This document shows positions 53,090-61,487 of a DNA stretch of 64,000 nucleotides, piece by piece. Each line of letters begins with the position of its first letter. The stretch's first letter is position 1. Below the pieces are notes generated by a model that worked only from the letters and a program-made list of their open reading frames with translations, did no database searches and was not told the DNA's origin. The position numbers were made by a program, and so were the translations under genes. Where the stretch lies: NCBI GenBank assembly GCA_947492475.1, contig CANLNM010000003.1, positions 1 to 64,000 of the forward strand, read 5' to 3'. The stretch is from an uncultured Paracoccaceae bacterium. Its GTDB lineage: Bacteria > Pseudomonadota > Alphaproteobacteria > Rhodobacterales > Rhodobacteraceae.

Positions 53090-53950
53090 ATGAAAAATTG
53101 GGATGACTTGCGCATTTTTCACGCCATGATTGGTGCGCGCTCTGTGCGTGAAGCGGCCGAGAAGCTCGGAACGACCCACGCGACAGTCTCGCGCCGGATC
53201 AGAAGTCTGGAAGCCGAAATGGGCCATACGCTGTTTGAACGCACGCGCACCGGCTATGAGCTGACCAGCTTTGCGCAGGCTGTTGCCGACCTCACGGATG
53301 TCGTCGGTGACAACATCGCGGCCATCGACCGGATGGCTTTCGCCAAGCAAGGCGGACTGGCAGGAACTGTGCGATTGTCAGTACTCGAAGACTTGTTCCT
53401 TGCAGTGCTGGCCGAACCATTGTCTGCCTTCATGGAACTACATCCATTGGTCGAAGTGTTGGTCGACACGACGGCGACATTAAGCGACCTGAGACGACTT
53501 GAAGCCGACGTGGTCGTGCGGATAACCCGTGACCCGCCGGAACAGGCATTTGGCCGCAAGGTCGCAGATAGTCCACTCGCGGCCTATGCCTCCCCTGACT
53601 ACCTCGCCGATCGTCCTGAGATAGATCGGTGGATTGCATTGGATTACCCCCCTGCGCGCGCACCACAGCTACAGGCTCGACCGGTTTTGCGATGCAACTC
53701 AATCGGTGCCGTCGTTCGGATGCTGGAGCGTGGGCAGGGTATTGGTTTGCTGCCTTGTTTTGCCGGAGACAAAAGCCAGGGCCTCACCCGCGTCGCTGAA
53801 ATTCCGCAGGTGCCCGATATGGAAATCTGGGTTCTGACCCATGACGATGTTCGAAAGAACCCACGCGTGCGCGCATTAATGGACCATCTCTATGAAGCAT
53901 TCAAAGGCACGAGAGGCCTGATCGAAGGCACCAGCGCAGCAGCTGGATGA
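53090..53950 (+). CDS. LysR-family transcriptional regulator (second in the island)
   Basis: A 286-residue LysR regulator. The N-terminal helix-turn-helix is MKNWDDLRIFHAMIGARSVREAAEKLGTTHATVSRRIRSLEAEMGHTLFERTRTG and an effector domain follows (VRLSVLEDLFLAVLAEPLS onward). A GTG at 53072 in frame would add six residues; the ATG at 53090 gives the usual family start. It likely controls the divergent pair of unknown genes. It resembles the first LysR only at family level. Confidence 0.88.
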   Translation: MKNWDDLRIFHAMIGARSVREAAEKLGTTHATVSRRIRSLEAEMGHTLFERTRTGYELTSFAQAVADLTDVVGDNIAAIDRMAFAKQGGLAGTVRLSVLEDLFLAVLAEPLSAFMELHPLVEVLVDTTATLSDLRRLEADVVVRITRDPPEQAFGRKVADSPLAAYASPDYLADRPEIDRWIALDYPPARAPQLQARPVLRCNSIGAVVRMLERGQGIGLLPCFAGDKSQGLTRVAEIPQVPDMEIWVLTHDDVRKNPRVRALMDHLYEAFKGTRGLIEGTSAAAG

Positions 53951-54480
53951 TCATGCTGATCTTCAAAAGACTGCCCCCTTCGACAACAATTCTCGAAATG
54001 GAAGTTCAGCAATACGATCTTGTCGAAAGTCATATCGGCAGAGAATGGGATGATTAGGTAAGGCCGTTTTTTGAGCGACCCATTTTTTTTGGGGGGGGCA
54101 TGAGTATCAGCTAAGCGCATTCATATGGCAAGTGCCCCACGAGTTTGCAACGGTTTCGATCAAGCCGCAAAAGCCGACGTTCGTGCGTTGCGCAGCATCG
54201 GTCAAGGTGGGCTCTCATTCCTATTTCGCTGCAGCGAGTTTGTAGGCCCGTTCTGAATTGGCGAACGGCACCGGCCATTCGTTCACGGCACTGAGAGGAT
54301 TGTAAGTGCAACTAACGGGTTGCGGACAAACCGGGCTTTCGCTGTGGCGGCTCGAACGACCCTTAGCTTTCTGTGGGGCGAAACACGACATCTAGAGGGA
54401 ACACAAATCGCGACCGGTGTTAAAGCTAAGGGCAATTTCCAACAGAATTCGGGGGCTGCGTGTCTTCGCCGGACACGTCA
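53951..54480. other. Non-coding stretch of 530 bases inside the island
   Basis: No gene supported. After the LysR stop there is a TTCGACAA (53979-53986)/TTGTCGAA (54020-54027) repeat that could fold as a long-loop hairpin. The T8G8 tract lies at 54084-54099. The part from about 54140 to 54460 looks like fragments of decayed sequence of unknown origin. Confidence 0.5.
54084..54099. repeat. Adjacent homopolymer tracts T8 then G8
   Basis: Eight T (54084-54091) run directly into eight G (54092-54099). Such tracts slip easily in replication and can be sequencing artefacts. No gene supported by other evidence reads through it. Confidence 0.85.
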
Positions 54481-55122
54481 CTAGGATACCTTCTTTGCAA
54501 CCACAAAATAGCTAGATGCACCCTTGAAAATTTCCTCAGTCTCAATGACCTGCAGTCTTTGATCATCCATCAGATCGTCCAAGTCTGCACTCTTAAGCTG
54601 TCGAATGGGGACTGGGATAACCCCAACCCTTAACAACGCTCTGACCAACAGAATTTGTAGCGCAACCAAGGCTGACTTTTTACTTCCCAAGCAAGGTGTT
54701 ACAGAAATAATCAATCCGCCAGGTTTCAGCAGATCAACCGTTCTTTGCACTACACTTTCCGGATCAGGCACCGTGTGCAGCACGTTGAATGCCAACACCA
54801 CATCGAATGAACCATTCTCGAACTTTTCATCGAAGATGTCAGATTTCTCGAAATCAATGTTGATAATGCCGCCTGTCGCGGCCTTTGCCTTTGCGATTTC
54901 AATCATCGCGGTTGAGATATCAATCGCGCGCACGCTCTTGACCAAGCCGGAGATCTCGCAAGCGGTCGTACCTGTTCCACATCCGTAATCCAACACAATG
55001 TCGGTATTCTTCAGATGCCTCTTTGCGTATTCGCGGCTGCGACTATGAATGAACTCAAATTTCTCTTCTGTTTTGTCATAGCTGCTGGCGGATTGATTCC
55101 AAAACTTTTCCGATTTGTTCAT
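54481..55122 (-). CDS. SAM-dependent methyltransferase
   Basis: A 213-residue class I methyltransferase. The SAM loop is VLDYGCGTGTTACEIS at about 43-58; post-motifs include AIDISTAMIEIAKAKA and, near 105, FDVVLAFNVLHTVPDPE. A C-terminal part (about 150-213) may close over a small-molecule substrate. Codon use is visibly more A/T-rich than in the flanking core genes. It overlaps the MFS exporter stop by four bases (ATGA), so the two are made together; the substrate could be a compound that is methylated and pumped out. Confidence 0.85.
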   Translation of the reverse strand: MNKSEKFWNQSASSYDKTEEKFEFIHSRSREYAKRHLKNTDIVLDYGCGTGTTACEISGLVKSVRAIDISTAMIEIAKAKAATGGIINIDFEKSDIFDEKFENGSFDVVLAFNVLHTVPDPESVVQRTVDLLKPGGLIISVTPCLGSKKSALVALQILLVRALLRVGVIPVPIRQLKSADLDDLMDDQRLQVIETEEIFKGASSYFVVAKKVS

Positions 55123-56444
55123 TCTTTCTTTCCCATCAATTCAACATGATCCTGCGGCCTCTTCCGCGTATTCGTGACGACTTCGTCAATGCGCTGCTGC
55201 ACCTTTTCACTTGCCTGACCGCGCTTGTTTGCCGGGGCCGATTTGACAGCCACAATCAACAGCAACAAAGCCAACGCCCCTAGACCAGCAGCAAGCAAGA
55301 ATGGTGCGCCGGCGTGCCAAGTGTTTGCCGATCCCTCGTTTGACAATTGGGAGGCGAAAAGCTGGGTCATCATTGGAAACGAAACCAAAGACGCTAATGC
55401 GCCAAGGCTTGCAAACGTGCCTTGCAGCTCGCCCTGCCGATCAGGATCGACCTGCGCAGAGCTTTCACCAACAATCGCAATGCCAACAATTGCTCTGAGC
55501 GAGAAAACTGGCAGAAGGATCAAAGCGAACAACCCAGATTGCAGCCAAACCAGTGTTAAATAGCCCGCAAAACCAAGCGACAGCCCTAACGCAGCCACAT
55601 TCAGGTTGCCTATTCGCTTGGCAACCGGGCCCAGAATTGCCGCCTGTGTCAACACAAAGCATATGCCCATGATACCAAAGGAAAGACCAATTGTGGTGCT
55701 GTCCCAACCGTATCGCGCAGCACCGAAATACGCCCAAACCGCAGGAAAGACAAAACCTGCCAATGCATCAAAAAAGTACACGGCGAACAATGCCAAAGAC
55801 ACCCCTTGCACGCGGAATAGCAAGGGACCAAGCGGATTGATGATCTTCCAGGTGATTTGGCGTCTGTTTTCTTGAGGCAACGACTCTTTTACAAAGAGAA
55901 CCGTCCCCACCAAAGCCACCAATGACAAAGCCGAGGCAGCGTAAAAGGGCGCGCGGGGTCCGTAGGTGCCTAATAGACCACCGATGAATGGCCCCATGAC
56001 AAAGCCGATACCTGCGGCTGCACCCACGTAGCCAAAAAACTTGGTGCGGTCTTCCTTGGAAGAGCGATCAGCAAGGTATGCCATGGCAACCGATAGCGTC
56101 GCCGAACTGGCACCGGATAACGTTCGGCCAACGAAAATCATCCAGAGGTAAGGTGCCGTTGCCATCATAAAATAGTCCGCCGAAGCGAGTGCTAATGAGC
56201 ACAGCAAGATTGGACGGCGACCGTATCTGTCGGACAACGCACCTAGGATCGGACTGAAAACAAACTGCATCGCCGCAAAAACCAATGAAAGGTATCCGCC
56301 AATCGCCGCAGCTCTGGCAATTGACCCACCTTGAAACCCGGCAAGTAGCTCTGGCATGACAGGCATAATCAGGCCGAGGCCCATCGTGTTCAGAATAGCT
56401 ATTGTACAGATTACGGCTGTTGCTCGGTCAAATCCCTTGGGCAT
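55119..56444 (-). CDS. MFS efflux transporter, TetA-like
   Basis: A 441-residue inner-membrane transporter with about twelve helices. Motif A GALSDRYGRRP is in the first cytoplasmic loop and a motif C-like stretch lies near helix 5 (GFVMGPFIGGLLGTYGPRAPF), both seen in drug:H+ antiporters of the TetA group. The ATG at 56444 has GGAG upstream. It is first in an operon with the methyltransferase and divergent from a LysR gene. Export of a toxic or signalling compound is likely; the compound is unknown. The last 30 residues are hydrophilic. Confidence 0.85.
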   Translation of the reverse strand: MPKGFDRATAVICTIAILNTMGLGLIMPVMPELLAGFQGGSIARAAAIGGYLSLVFAAMQFVFSPILGALSDRYGRRPILLCSLALASADYFMMATAPYLWMIFVGRTLSGASSATLSVAMAYLADRSSKEDRTKFFGYVGAAAGIGFVMGPFIGGLLGTYGPRAPFYAASALSLVALVGTVLFVKESLPQENRRQITWKIINPLGPLLFRVQGVSLALFAVYFFDALAGFVFPAVWAYFGAARYGWDSTTIGLSFGIMGICFVLTQAAILGPVAKRIGNLNVAALGLSLGFAGYLTLVWLQSGLFALILLPVFSLRAIVGIAIVGESSAQVDPDRQGELQGTFASLGALASLVSFPMMTQLFASQLSNEGSANTWHAGAPFLLAAGLGALALLLLIVAVKSAPANKRGQASEKVQQRIDEVVTNTRKRPQDHVELMGKKE

Positions 56445-56611
56445 ATTGTTCTCCGGTCTCTCGAACAATTCATGCCCGTGAGTTCTCTGGTGGTGACAAC
56501 ATCAGGTAAAACGCTGCCGGAGACTTCTTTTCGTCCCTTGTTCAAACATCATATCCATACATCAATGGTCGTTCTATTGACTAAATACGTTGGTTCTATA
56601 TACGCAGATCG

Positions 56612-57562
56612 ATGAACTGGCAGGCCGTATCATTCGATTGGAACCAAGTGAGGGCGTTCCACGCTACCGCCCTAGAAGGGTCGTTCAGTGCTGCGGCTCG
56701 CGCATTAGATACAACGCAGCCAACAATCAGCAGACAGATATCCGCTCTCGAGGCTTCGCTTTGTGTCACTTTGGTTGACCGCACAGTTAAGGGGCAAACG
56801 CTGACCCCAGCGGGACAAGAACTCTTTGCCCACGTACGCTCTATGGGTGAGGCTGCAACGCTCTTGTCGATGGCAGCCAGCCGTCAATCGCAAGACATTA
56901 CCGGGGAAGTCGTGTTAACCGCGACCGACCTAATGGCAGCGGCTTTCTTACCTGTCATATTGTCGAAACTGCGGAGCCAGGCGCCGGGCATCACAATCTG
57001 CATCAACGAATCCAGTGGCATCCAGAACCTCAAGCTACGCGAGGCAGACATTGCAATCCGGCATGCCCGACCGGATCAAAGTGATCTCATATCAACCCAT
57101 GTCGGAGACCTGAGAGGCAACTTATACGCATCAACCGACTACCTGACACGCGCTGGTCAACCCCGCACCAAAGAAGATCTGGCCGACCATGATTTTGTGG
57201 GTATTCCCGACCCCGACCGTCTGATTGCGCCGTTGAACAACATGGGCATCCCGGTGCGACCGTCAAACTTCGTGATGCAGCCCTACTCGAGTTTGGTCAC
57301 TTGGGAAATGGTGAAGTCCGGTCACGGAATTTCTATGCTGCCCGAGGTGTTAGGAGACGTTGAAACGTCTGTCGAAAAAGCACTCGCGGACCTGCCCTCT
57401 CTGGAGTTCCCGATCTGGTTGGTCACGCACAGAGAACTTCAAACAAGTCCGCGGATCAGAGCGGTATTTGACCTTTTGGCCCACTATCTTGGAAAGATCG
57501 CCAATGCCCGCATCGAAGAAACAAGCAGTTTGTCGTCATTGTTATCCAAAGAGCCCCACTAA
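56612..57562 (+). CDS. LysR-family transcriptional regulator (third in the island)
   Basis: A 316-residue LysR regulator. The N-terminal helix-turn-helix is WNQVRAFHATALEGSFSAAARALDTTQPTISRQISALEASLCVTLVDRTVKG and the effector domain runs from about 95. It is divergent from the MFS/methyltransferase operon with 167 bases between starts. A candidate promoter TTGACT (56577-56582)-16-TATACG (56599-56604) ends eight bases before the ATG, so the message could start almost at the codon. It likely senses the compound handled by that operon. Confidence 0.87.
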   Translation: MNWQAVSFDWNQVRAFHATALEGSFSAAARALDTTQPTISRQISALEASLCVTLVDRTVKGQTLTPAGQELFAHVRSMGEAATLLSMAASRQSQDITGEVVLTATDLMAAAFLPVILSKLRSQAPGITICINESSGIQNLKLREADIAIRHARPDQSDLISTHVGDLRGNLYASTDYLTRAGQPRTKEDLADHDFVGIPDPDRLIAPLNNMGIPVRPSNFVMQPYSSLVTWEMVKSGHGISMLPEVLGDVETSVEKALADLPSLEFPIWLVTHRELQTSPRIRAVFDLLAHYLGKIANARIEETSSLSSLLSKEPH

Positions 57563-57673
57563 ATCGACCATTCGCCACCCCGAAGAAATCTGTTAAATTG
57601 GGCCCAAAGCGGGCATCGATGGTGTTGGATGCTGTTCAATAATGCCCTGCCCTCAGTCCACACCCGGAAACGC

Positions 57674-57702
57674 AAAAAGGCCCCGCAATTTGCGGGGCCT
57701 TT
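57674..57702 (-). terminator. Rho-independent terminator of rpsA
   Basis: AAAGGCCCCGC (57676-57686) and GCGGGGCCTTT (57692-57702) are perfect 11-base arms. On the minus strand they are followed by five T (57678-57674). It starts 25 bases past the rpsA stop and marks the island edge. Confidence 0.9.
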
Positions 57703-57727
57703 CTGGTGTTGCAGATCGCGGGTGCGA

Positions 57728-59410
57728 TTATTCGTCGTCGCCTTTCAGAGCGGCGCCGAGGATATCGCCAAGCGATGCACCGGAATCCGAGGATCCGTAT
57801 TGTGCAACAGCTTCTTTTTCTTCTGCGATTTCGCGGGCTTTGACCGACAGGCCCAAGCGACGTGTTTTTGCGTCGATGTTTGTGACGCGCACGTCGATCT
57901 TGTCGCCAACCTGGAAACGCTCTGGGCGCTGGTCAGCACGATCACGGGCAAGATCAGAACGACGGATGAAGGATTTCATGCCTTCATACTCGACTTCAAC
58001 GCCGCCATCTTCGATTGCGGTGACTTCAACAGTCACAATCGAACCGCGCTTAACAGAACCGGTTGCATCGGCAAACGGATCGCCGTCCAGCGCTTTGATG
58101 GACAGGGAAATACGCTCTTTTTCAACGTCAACTTCGGCAACCTTGGCTTTGACAACGTCACCTTTGCGGTAATCGCCGATCACGTCTTCGCCGCGGCCTT
58201 CCCATGTCAGGTCAGACAGGTGAACCATGCCGTCGATTTCGCCGGGCAGACCGATGAACAGACCGAATTCAGTGATGTTTTTAACTTCACCTTCAACTTC
58301 GGTGCCTTCTGGGTGTGTCTCAGCAAAGACTTCCCATGGGTTGCGCTGTGTCTGTTTCAGGCCAAGGGATACGCGACGTTTGCTTTCGTCGATTTCCAGA
58401 ACCATGACTTCGACTTCTTGGGACGTAGACACGATTTTGCCGGGGTGTACGTTTTTCTTGGTCCAAGACATTTCGGACACGTGCACCAGACCTTCAACGC
58501 CGGCTTCCAGCTCAACAAATGCACCGTAGTCGGTGATGTTGGTGACGCGGCCCATGTGAACGGATTCAAGTGGGTATTTGCCAGCAACTGCATCCCATGG
58601 ATCTTCTTGCAGCTGTTTCATGCCCAAGGAGATGCGGTGGGTTTCTTTGTTGATCTTGATAACCTGAACGTTGACGGTTTCGCCAATGGCCAGGATTTCA
58701 GATGGGTGGTTCACACGGCGCCATGCCATGTCTGTGACGTGCAACAGGCCGTCAACGCCGCCCAGATCAACAAACGCACCGTATTCGGTGATGTTTTTCA
58801 CAACGCCTTCGACCGCTTGGCCTTCGGTCAGGTTGCCGATGACTTCTGCGCGCTGTTCTGCACGGGATTCTTCGAGGATTGCACGACGCGATACAACGAT
58901 GTTCCCACGACGACGATCCATTTTCAGGATTTGGAACGGCTGTTTCAGACCCATCAATGGGCCCGCGTCACGCACAGGGCGTACGTCAACTTGGGAACCG
59001 GGCAGGAACGCAACTGCGCCGCCCAGATCGACTGTAAAGCCGCCTTTGACGCGACCAAAGATTGCGCCTTCGACGCGCTCTTCGTCTGCATATGCTTTTT
59101 CCAGACGATCCCATGCTTCTTCGCGGCGCGCCATTTCACGAGAAATAACAGCTTCGCCACGGGCATTTTCAGCAGCGCGAAGGAAAACTTCAACTTCGTC
59201 GCCAACCGAAATCTCGGGAGCTTCACCTGGGTTTGCGAATTCTTTCAGATCAACGCGGCCTTCCATTTTGTAGCCTACGTCGATGATTGCTTGGCCAGCC
59301 TCGATAGAGATGACCTTGCCTTTGACAACGGACCCTTCATTGGGTGTGTCCATTTCGAAGCTTTCTTGCAGAAGGGCTTCGAATTCTTCCATGCTTGTGT
59401 TCTGAGCCAT
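57728..59410 (-). CDS. rpsA: 30S ribosomal protein S1
   Basis: A 560-residue protein with six S1 RNA-binding repeats in a row, recognisable by G..V.G.V..I...G.F.DLGGVDGLLHV-type units (for example VEGVVKNITEYGAFVDLGGVDGLLHV near 200, then VHMGRVTNITDYGAFVELEAGVEGLVH). It holds mRNA on the small subunit. It is usually followed by ihfB in alphaproteobacteria; here a terminator and the island intervene. The upstream neighbour is a GNAT gene on the other strand, so cmk, often found upstream, is not here. Confidence 0.97.
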   Translation of the reverse strand: MAQNTSMEEFEALLQESFEMDTPNEGSVVKGKVISIEAGQAIIDVGYKMEGRVDLKEFANPGEAPEISVGDEVEVFLRAAENARGEAVISREMARREEAWDRLEKAYADEERVEGAIFGRVKGGFTVDLGGAVAFLPGSQVDVRPVRDAGPLMGLKQPFQILKMDRRRGNIVVSRRAILEESRAEQRAEVIGNLTEGQAVEGVVKNITEYGAFVDLGGVDGLLHVTDMAWRRVNHPSEILAIGETVNVQVIKINKETHRISLGMKQLQEDPWDAVAGKYPLESVHMGRVTNITDYGAFVELEAGVEGLVHVSEMSWTKKNVHPGKIVSTSQEVEVMVLEIDESKRRVSLGLKQTQRNPWEVFAETHPEGTEVEGEVKNITEFGLFIGLPGEIDGMVHLSDLTWEGRGEDVIGDYRKGDVVKAKVAEVDVEKERISLSIKALDGDPFADATGSVKRGSIVTVEVTAIEDGGVEVEYEGMKSFIRRSDLARDRADQRPERFQVGDKIDVRVTNIDAKTRRLGLSVKAREIAEEKEAVAQYGSSDSGASLGDILGAALKGDDE

Positions 59411-59498
59411 GTGGCGTCGTTTCCTTTACGTATTCTTTTTTCTGGCCGCGCGGTTGTCTCCGCCGGTCTTGGGGTTAGCTTGTTGGTCAAGACGACAC

Positions 59499-59551
59499 AT
59501 AAAACAAAGAGGGCCGGATAACTCCCGACCCTGCTCGATCTTTTGTTTTAT
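59499..59551 (-). promoter_or_regulatory. Structured RNA element in the rpsA leader
   Basis: On the minus strand, ATAAAACAAAAGA (59551-59539) pairs with TCTTTGTTTTAT (59510-59499). Inside is GGGTCGG (59530-59524)/CCGGCCC (59517-59511), whose U-G pair exists only in the minus-strand RNA. It is about 90 bases before the rpsA start. It may be an autoregulatory leader; a leftover terminator is the alternative. Confidence 0.45.
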
Positions 59552-59632
59552 GGCTTAATCGCCTTATTGACACCGCGCGTCTAAGGCGTTTTGCCCTTAT
59601 TGGCAAGCGCAAACCCAATTTGTGAGACCCAA

Positions 59633-60043
59633 ATGCCCCATCCGATTACGCCCCTCACCGCCGCCCAAACCTTTGATTTACGTCATCGGGTGTTATGGCC
59701 GGATCAACCGCGTGACTTTGTGATTGTACCGGGGGATGACGCGGCGCTGCATTTCGGTGTGTTGGATAATGGTCAAGTCATTGGAATCGTGTCGATGTTT
59801 GACACAGATGACGGTGCGCAATTGCGCAAATTGGCCACCGACCCTGCGTTCCAAGGCCGCGGCATCGGGTCCGCACTGGTCGCCCACGTGGTCCAAACCG
59901 CCCGCATATCCGGCACCCACCGGATTTTCCTAAGCGGCCGCCACAGCGCGTTGGATTTCTACAAATCCTTCGGCTTTGCGGCCTATGGCGATCCCTATCT
60001 GGTCGAAAATGTCCCCTGCCAGAAAATGGAGATCCGATTCTAA
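59633..60043 (+). CDS. GNAT-family N-acetyltransferase
   Basis: A 136-residue acetyltransferase. The acetyl-CoA loop is QGRGIGSAL at about 83-91, preceded by the beta-4 strand RKLATDP; the C-terminal ALDFYKSFGFAAYG is typical. The ATG at 59633 has GTGAG upstream. It stands alone, divergent from rpsA and convergent with the exported protein at 60069. The acceptor is unknown. Confidence 0.85.
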   Translation: MPHPITPLTAAQTFDLRHRVLWPDQPRDFVIVPGDDAALHFGVLDNGQVIGIVSMFDTDDGAQLRKLATDPAFQGRGIGSALVAHVVQTARISGTHRIFLSGRHSALDFYKSFGFAAYGDPYLVENVPCQKMEIRF

Positions 60044-60068
60044 TCCGCCTGCTCGGTTTCAGTTTCCC

Positions 60069-60599
60069 CTACAATTCTTGCCCTTTGTTCAGCAAGTCTT
60101 CGATCAATTGACGCTGCAAATCGGTGCTGTCCCCATTGCCAAACTGGGCCGCGCCGCCAGAATATAGCCCGCCATAGGTCTGGGCGATATTCACCGTCTG
60201 AGCCAGCCCCGAGATCAGCTGTTCGCGCTCAAGCGGGGATAGCGGGTGGATGTAAGTGGCCCAAAGTTTACCATGCGCAACCGCATAGCGCGCATCCAAT
60301 GCCGTGTCGAAATTGGCCTGCAAAACCCGCATGATTTCGTCCTCGGTCATGCCTTCCGCATTGCGGATCGGGACCATGGCGCGCATCCGGTCCGCCGCCA
60401 CATCCACGACGATCAGCACGGGAATGTCGGCGATGGTCAGTTCAACTTGGTTGGGGCCAAATTGCACGTCCGGGTCCAGAATCGTCAGGATTTCCGCCAT
60501 ACGATTCAAGGTCATAGGTGGCTCTGCCCCCTCTGACTGCTGGGCAAAAACCGGCGTTGTAAACGCCAATGTCAGACACAGGGTTAGGACAGACCGCAT
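60069..60599 (-). CDS. Exported protein of unknown function
   Basis: A 176-residue protein with a Sec signal peptide (MRSVLTLCLTLAFTTPVFA, then QQSEG); AAAGGAAA precedes the ATG at 60599. The mature part has an alternating pattern (VELTIADIPVLIVVDVAADRMRAMVPI, then EDEIMRVLQANFDTALDARYAVAHGKLW) that recalls the YbjN/type III chaperone fold, which is a guess. The C-terminus has a glycine-rich segment and a polar helix. It is probably periplasmic and single-cistron. Confidence 0.7.
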   Translation of the reverse strand: MRSVLTLCLTLAFTTPVFAQQSEGAEPPMTLNRMAEILTILDPDVQFGPNQVELTIADIPVLIVVDVAADRMRAMVPIRNAEGMTEDEIMRVLQANFDTALDARYAVAHGKLWATYIHPLSPLEREQLISGLAQTVNIAQTYGGLYSGGAAQFGNGDSTDLQRQLIEDLLNKGQEL

Positions 60600-60728
60600 A
60601 TGATTTCCTTTCAGGTTATGCCCAGCATGGACCCAAAGGACCGGTGAAGTCCAAGCACGATTGGTCACCGGTTTGTGCGCGATGTTACCGTTTGAGGGTT
60701 TGGGCCAACAAAACGCGGGTGAACCGCC

Positions 60729-61487
60729 CTAAAACGGGGCGATTTCAATGCCTGCCTGTTCTAGTTTTGCCCGCAAAGCGGTGGCCATTTGCACGGCTGT
60801 GGCCCCATCCCCATGTAGGCAGATCGTGTCGATCTTGCAGGGAATGCGCACGCCATTTTCGGAAATAATAGCCTGTTCCTGCAACATCTGAATGATCCGG
60901 GGCGCGGCGGTTTCGGCGTCATGCAACACTGCGCCCGGCAGGCTGCGATCCACCAACGTCGCATCGTCATTATAGGCCCGATCGGCAAAGATTTCGCCAG
61001 CCCAAGCGCATCCCAATTCCTGCACCGCTTTTTCCTGGGCCGTGCCGGACAGAACCATGATGATGATGTCCGGCTGAACGGCCAGAGCGGCGCGATAACA
61101 GGCGCGGGCCATGTCGATGTTTTCGGCGCACATATTGGCCAATGCCCCGTGCAATTTCAGGTGGCGCACCTGCCCGCCTGCGACCTTGGCCATCGCTTGG
61201 GCTGCGCCCAGTTGATAGGTCACCAGATTGGCCAATTCGGTGGCGTTTAGATGCATCCGGCGACGCCCAAATCCCTGCAAATCAGGAAAACCGGGATGCG
61301 CGCCGATCCCCACCCCCGCCTCGACCGCTAACGCCATAGCGGAGGCCATATTATCCGGATCGCTGGCATGAAACCCACAGGCAATATTGGCGGAACTGAT
61401 AATGTTCAAAAGGGCGGCGTCGCTGCCCATTTTCCAAGGGCCAAAGCTTTCGCCCATATCGGCGTTCAAATCGATTGTTTGGGTCAT
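60729..61487 (-). CDS. pxpA: 5-oxoprolinase subunit A
   Basis: A 252-residue LamB/YcsF-family protein (MTQTIDLNADMGESFGPWKMG at the front, IACGFHASDP near 36, HPGFPDLQGFGRR near 65). PxpA works with PxpB and PxpC in ATP-dependent opening of 5-oxoproline (pyroglutamate) to glutamate. It overlaps pxpC by four bases (ATGA) and is last in the operon order pxpB, pxpC, pxpA. Confidence 0.92.
   Translation of the reverse strand: MTQTIDLNADMGESFGPWKMGSDAALLNIISSANIACGFHASDPDNMASAMALAVEAGVGIGAHPGFPDLQGFGRRRMHLNATELANLVTYQLGAAQAMAKVAGGQVRHLKLHGALANMCAENIDMARACYRAALAVQPDIIIMVLSGTAQEKAVQELGCAWAGEIFADRAYNDDATLVDRSLPGAVLHDAETAAPRIIQMLQEQAIISENGVRIPCKIDTICLHGDGATAVQMATALRAKLEQAGIEIAPF

Larger units (their letters stand above)
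49079..57673. mobile_element. Probable accessory genomic island between ihfB and rpsA
   Basis: Gene content changes from core genes to three LysR-regulated small operons, with an MFS exporter, a methyltransferase, an SDR and unknown small proteins. Gene density falls (gaps of 690 and 530 bases), and codon choice looks less GC-biased, clearest in the methyltransferase. The flanks are ihfB and the rpsA terminator, genes usually linked. No integrase, transposase, tRNA site or direct repeat was found, so the mode of insertion is unknown and the edges are approximate. Confidence 0.5.

Noticed and set aside
57629-59521. Long + strand frame of 630 codons opposite rpsA
   Set aside because: It is the mirror of rpsA, whose six S1 repeats are unmistakable. 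Codon bias of a highly expressed gene often leaves an opposite frame open, and the translation shows no family features.
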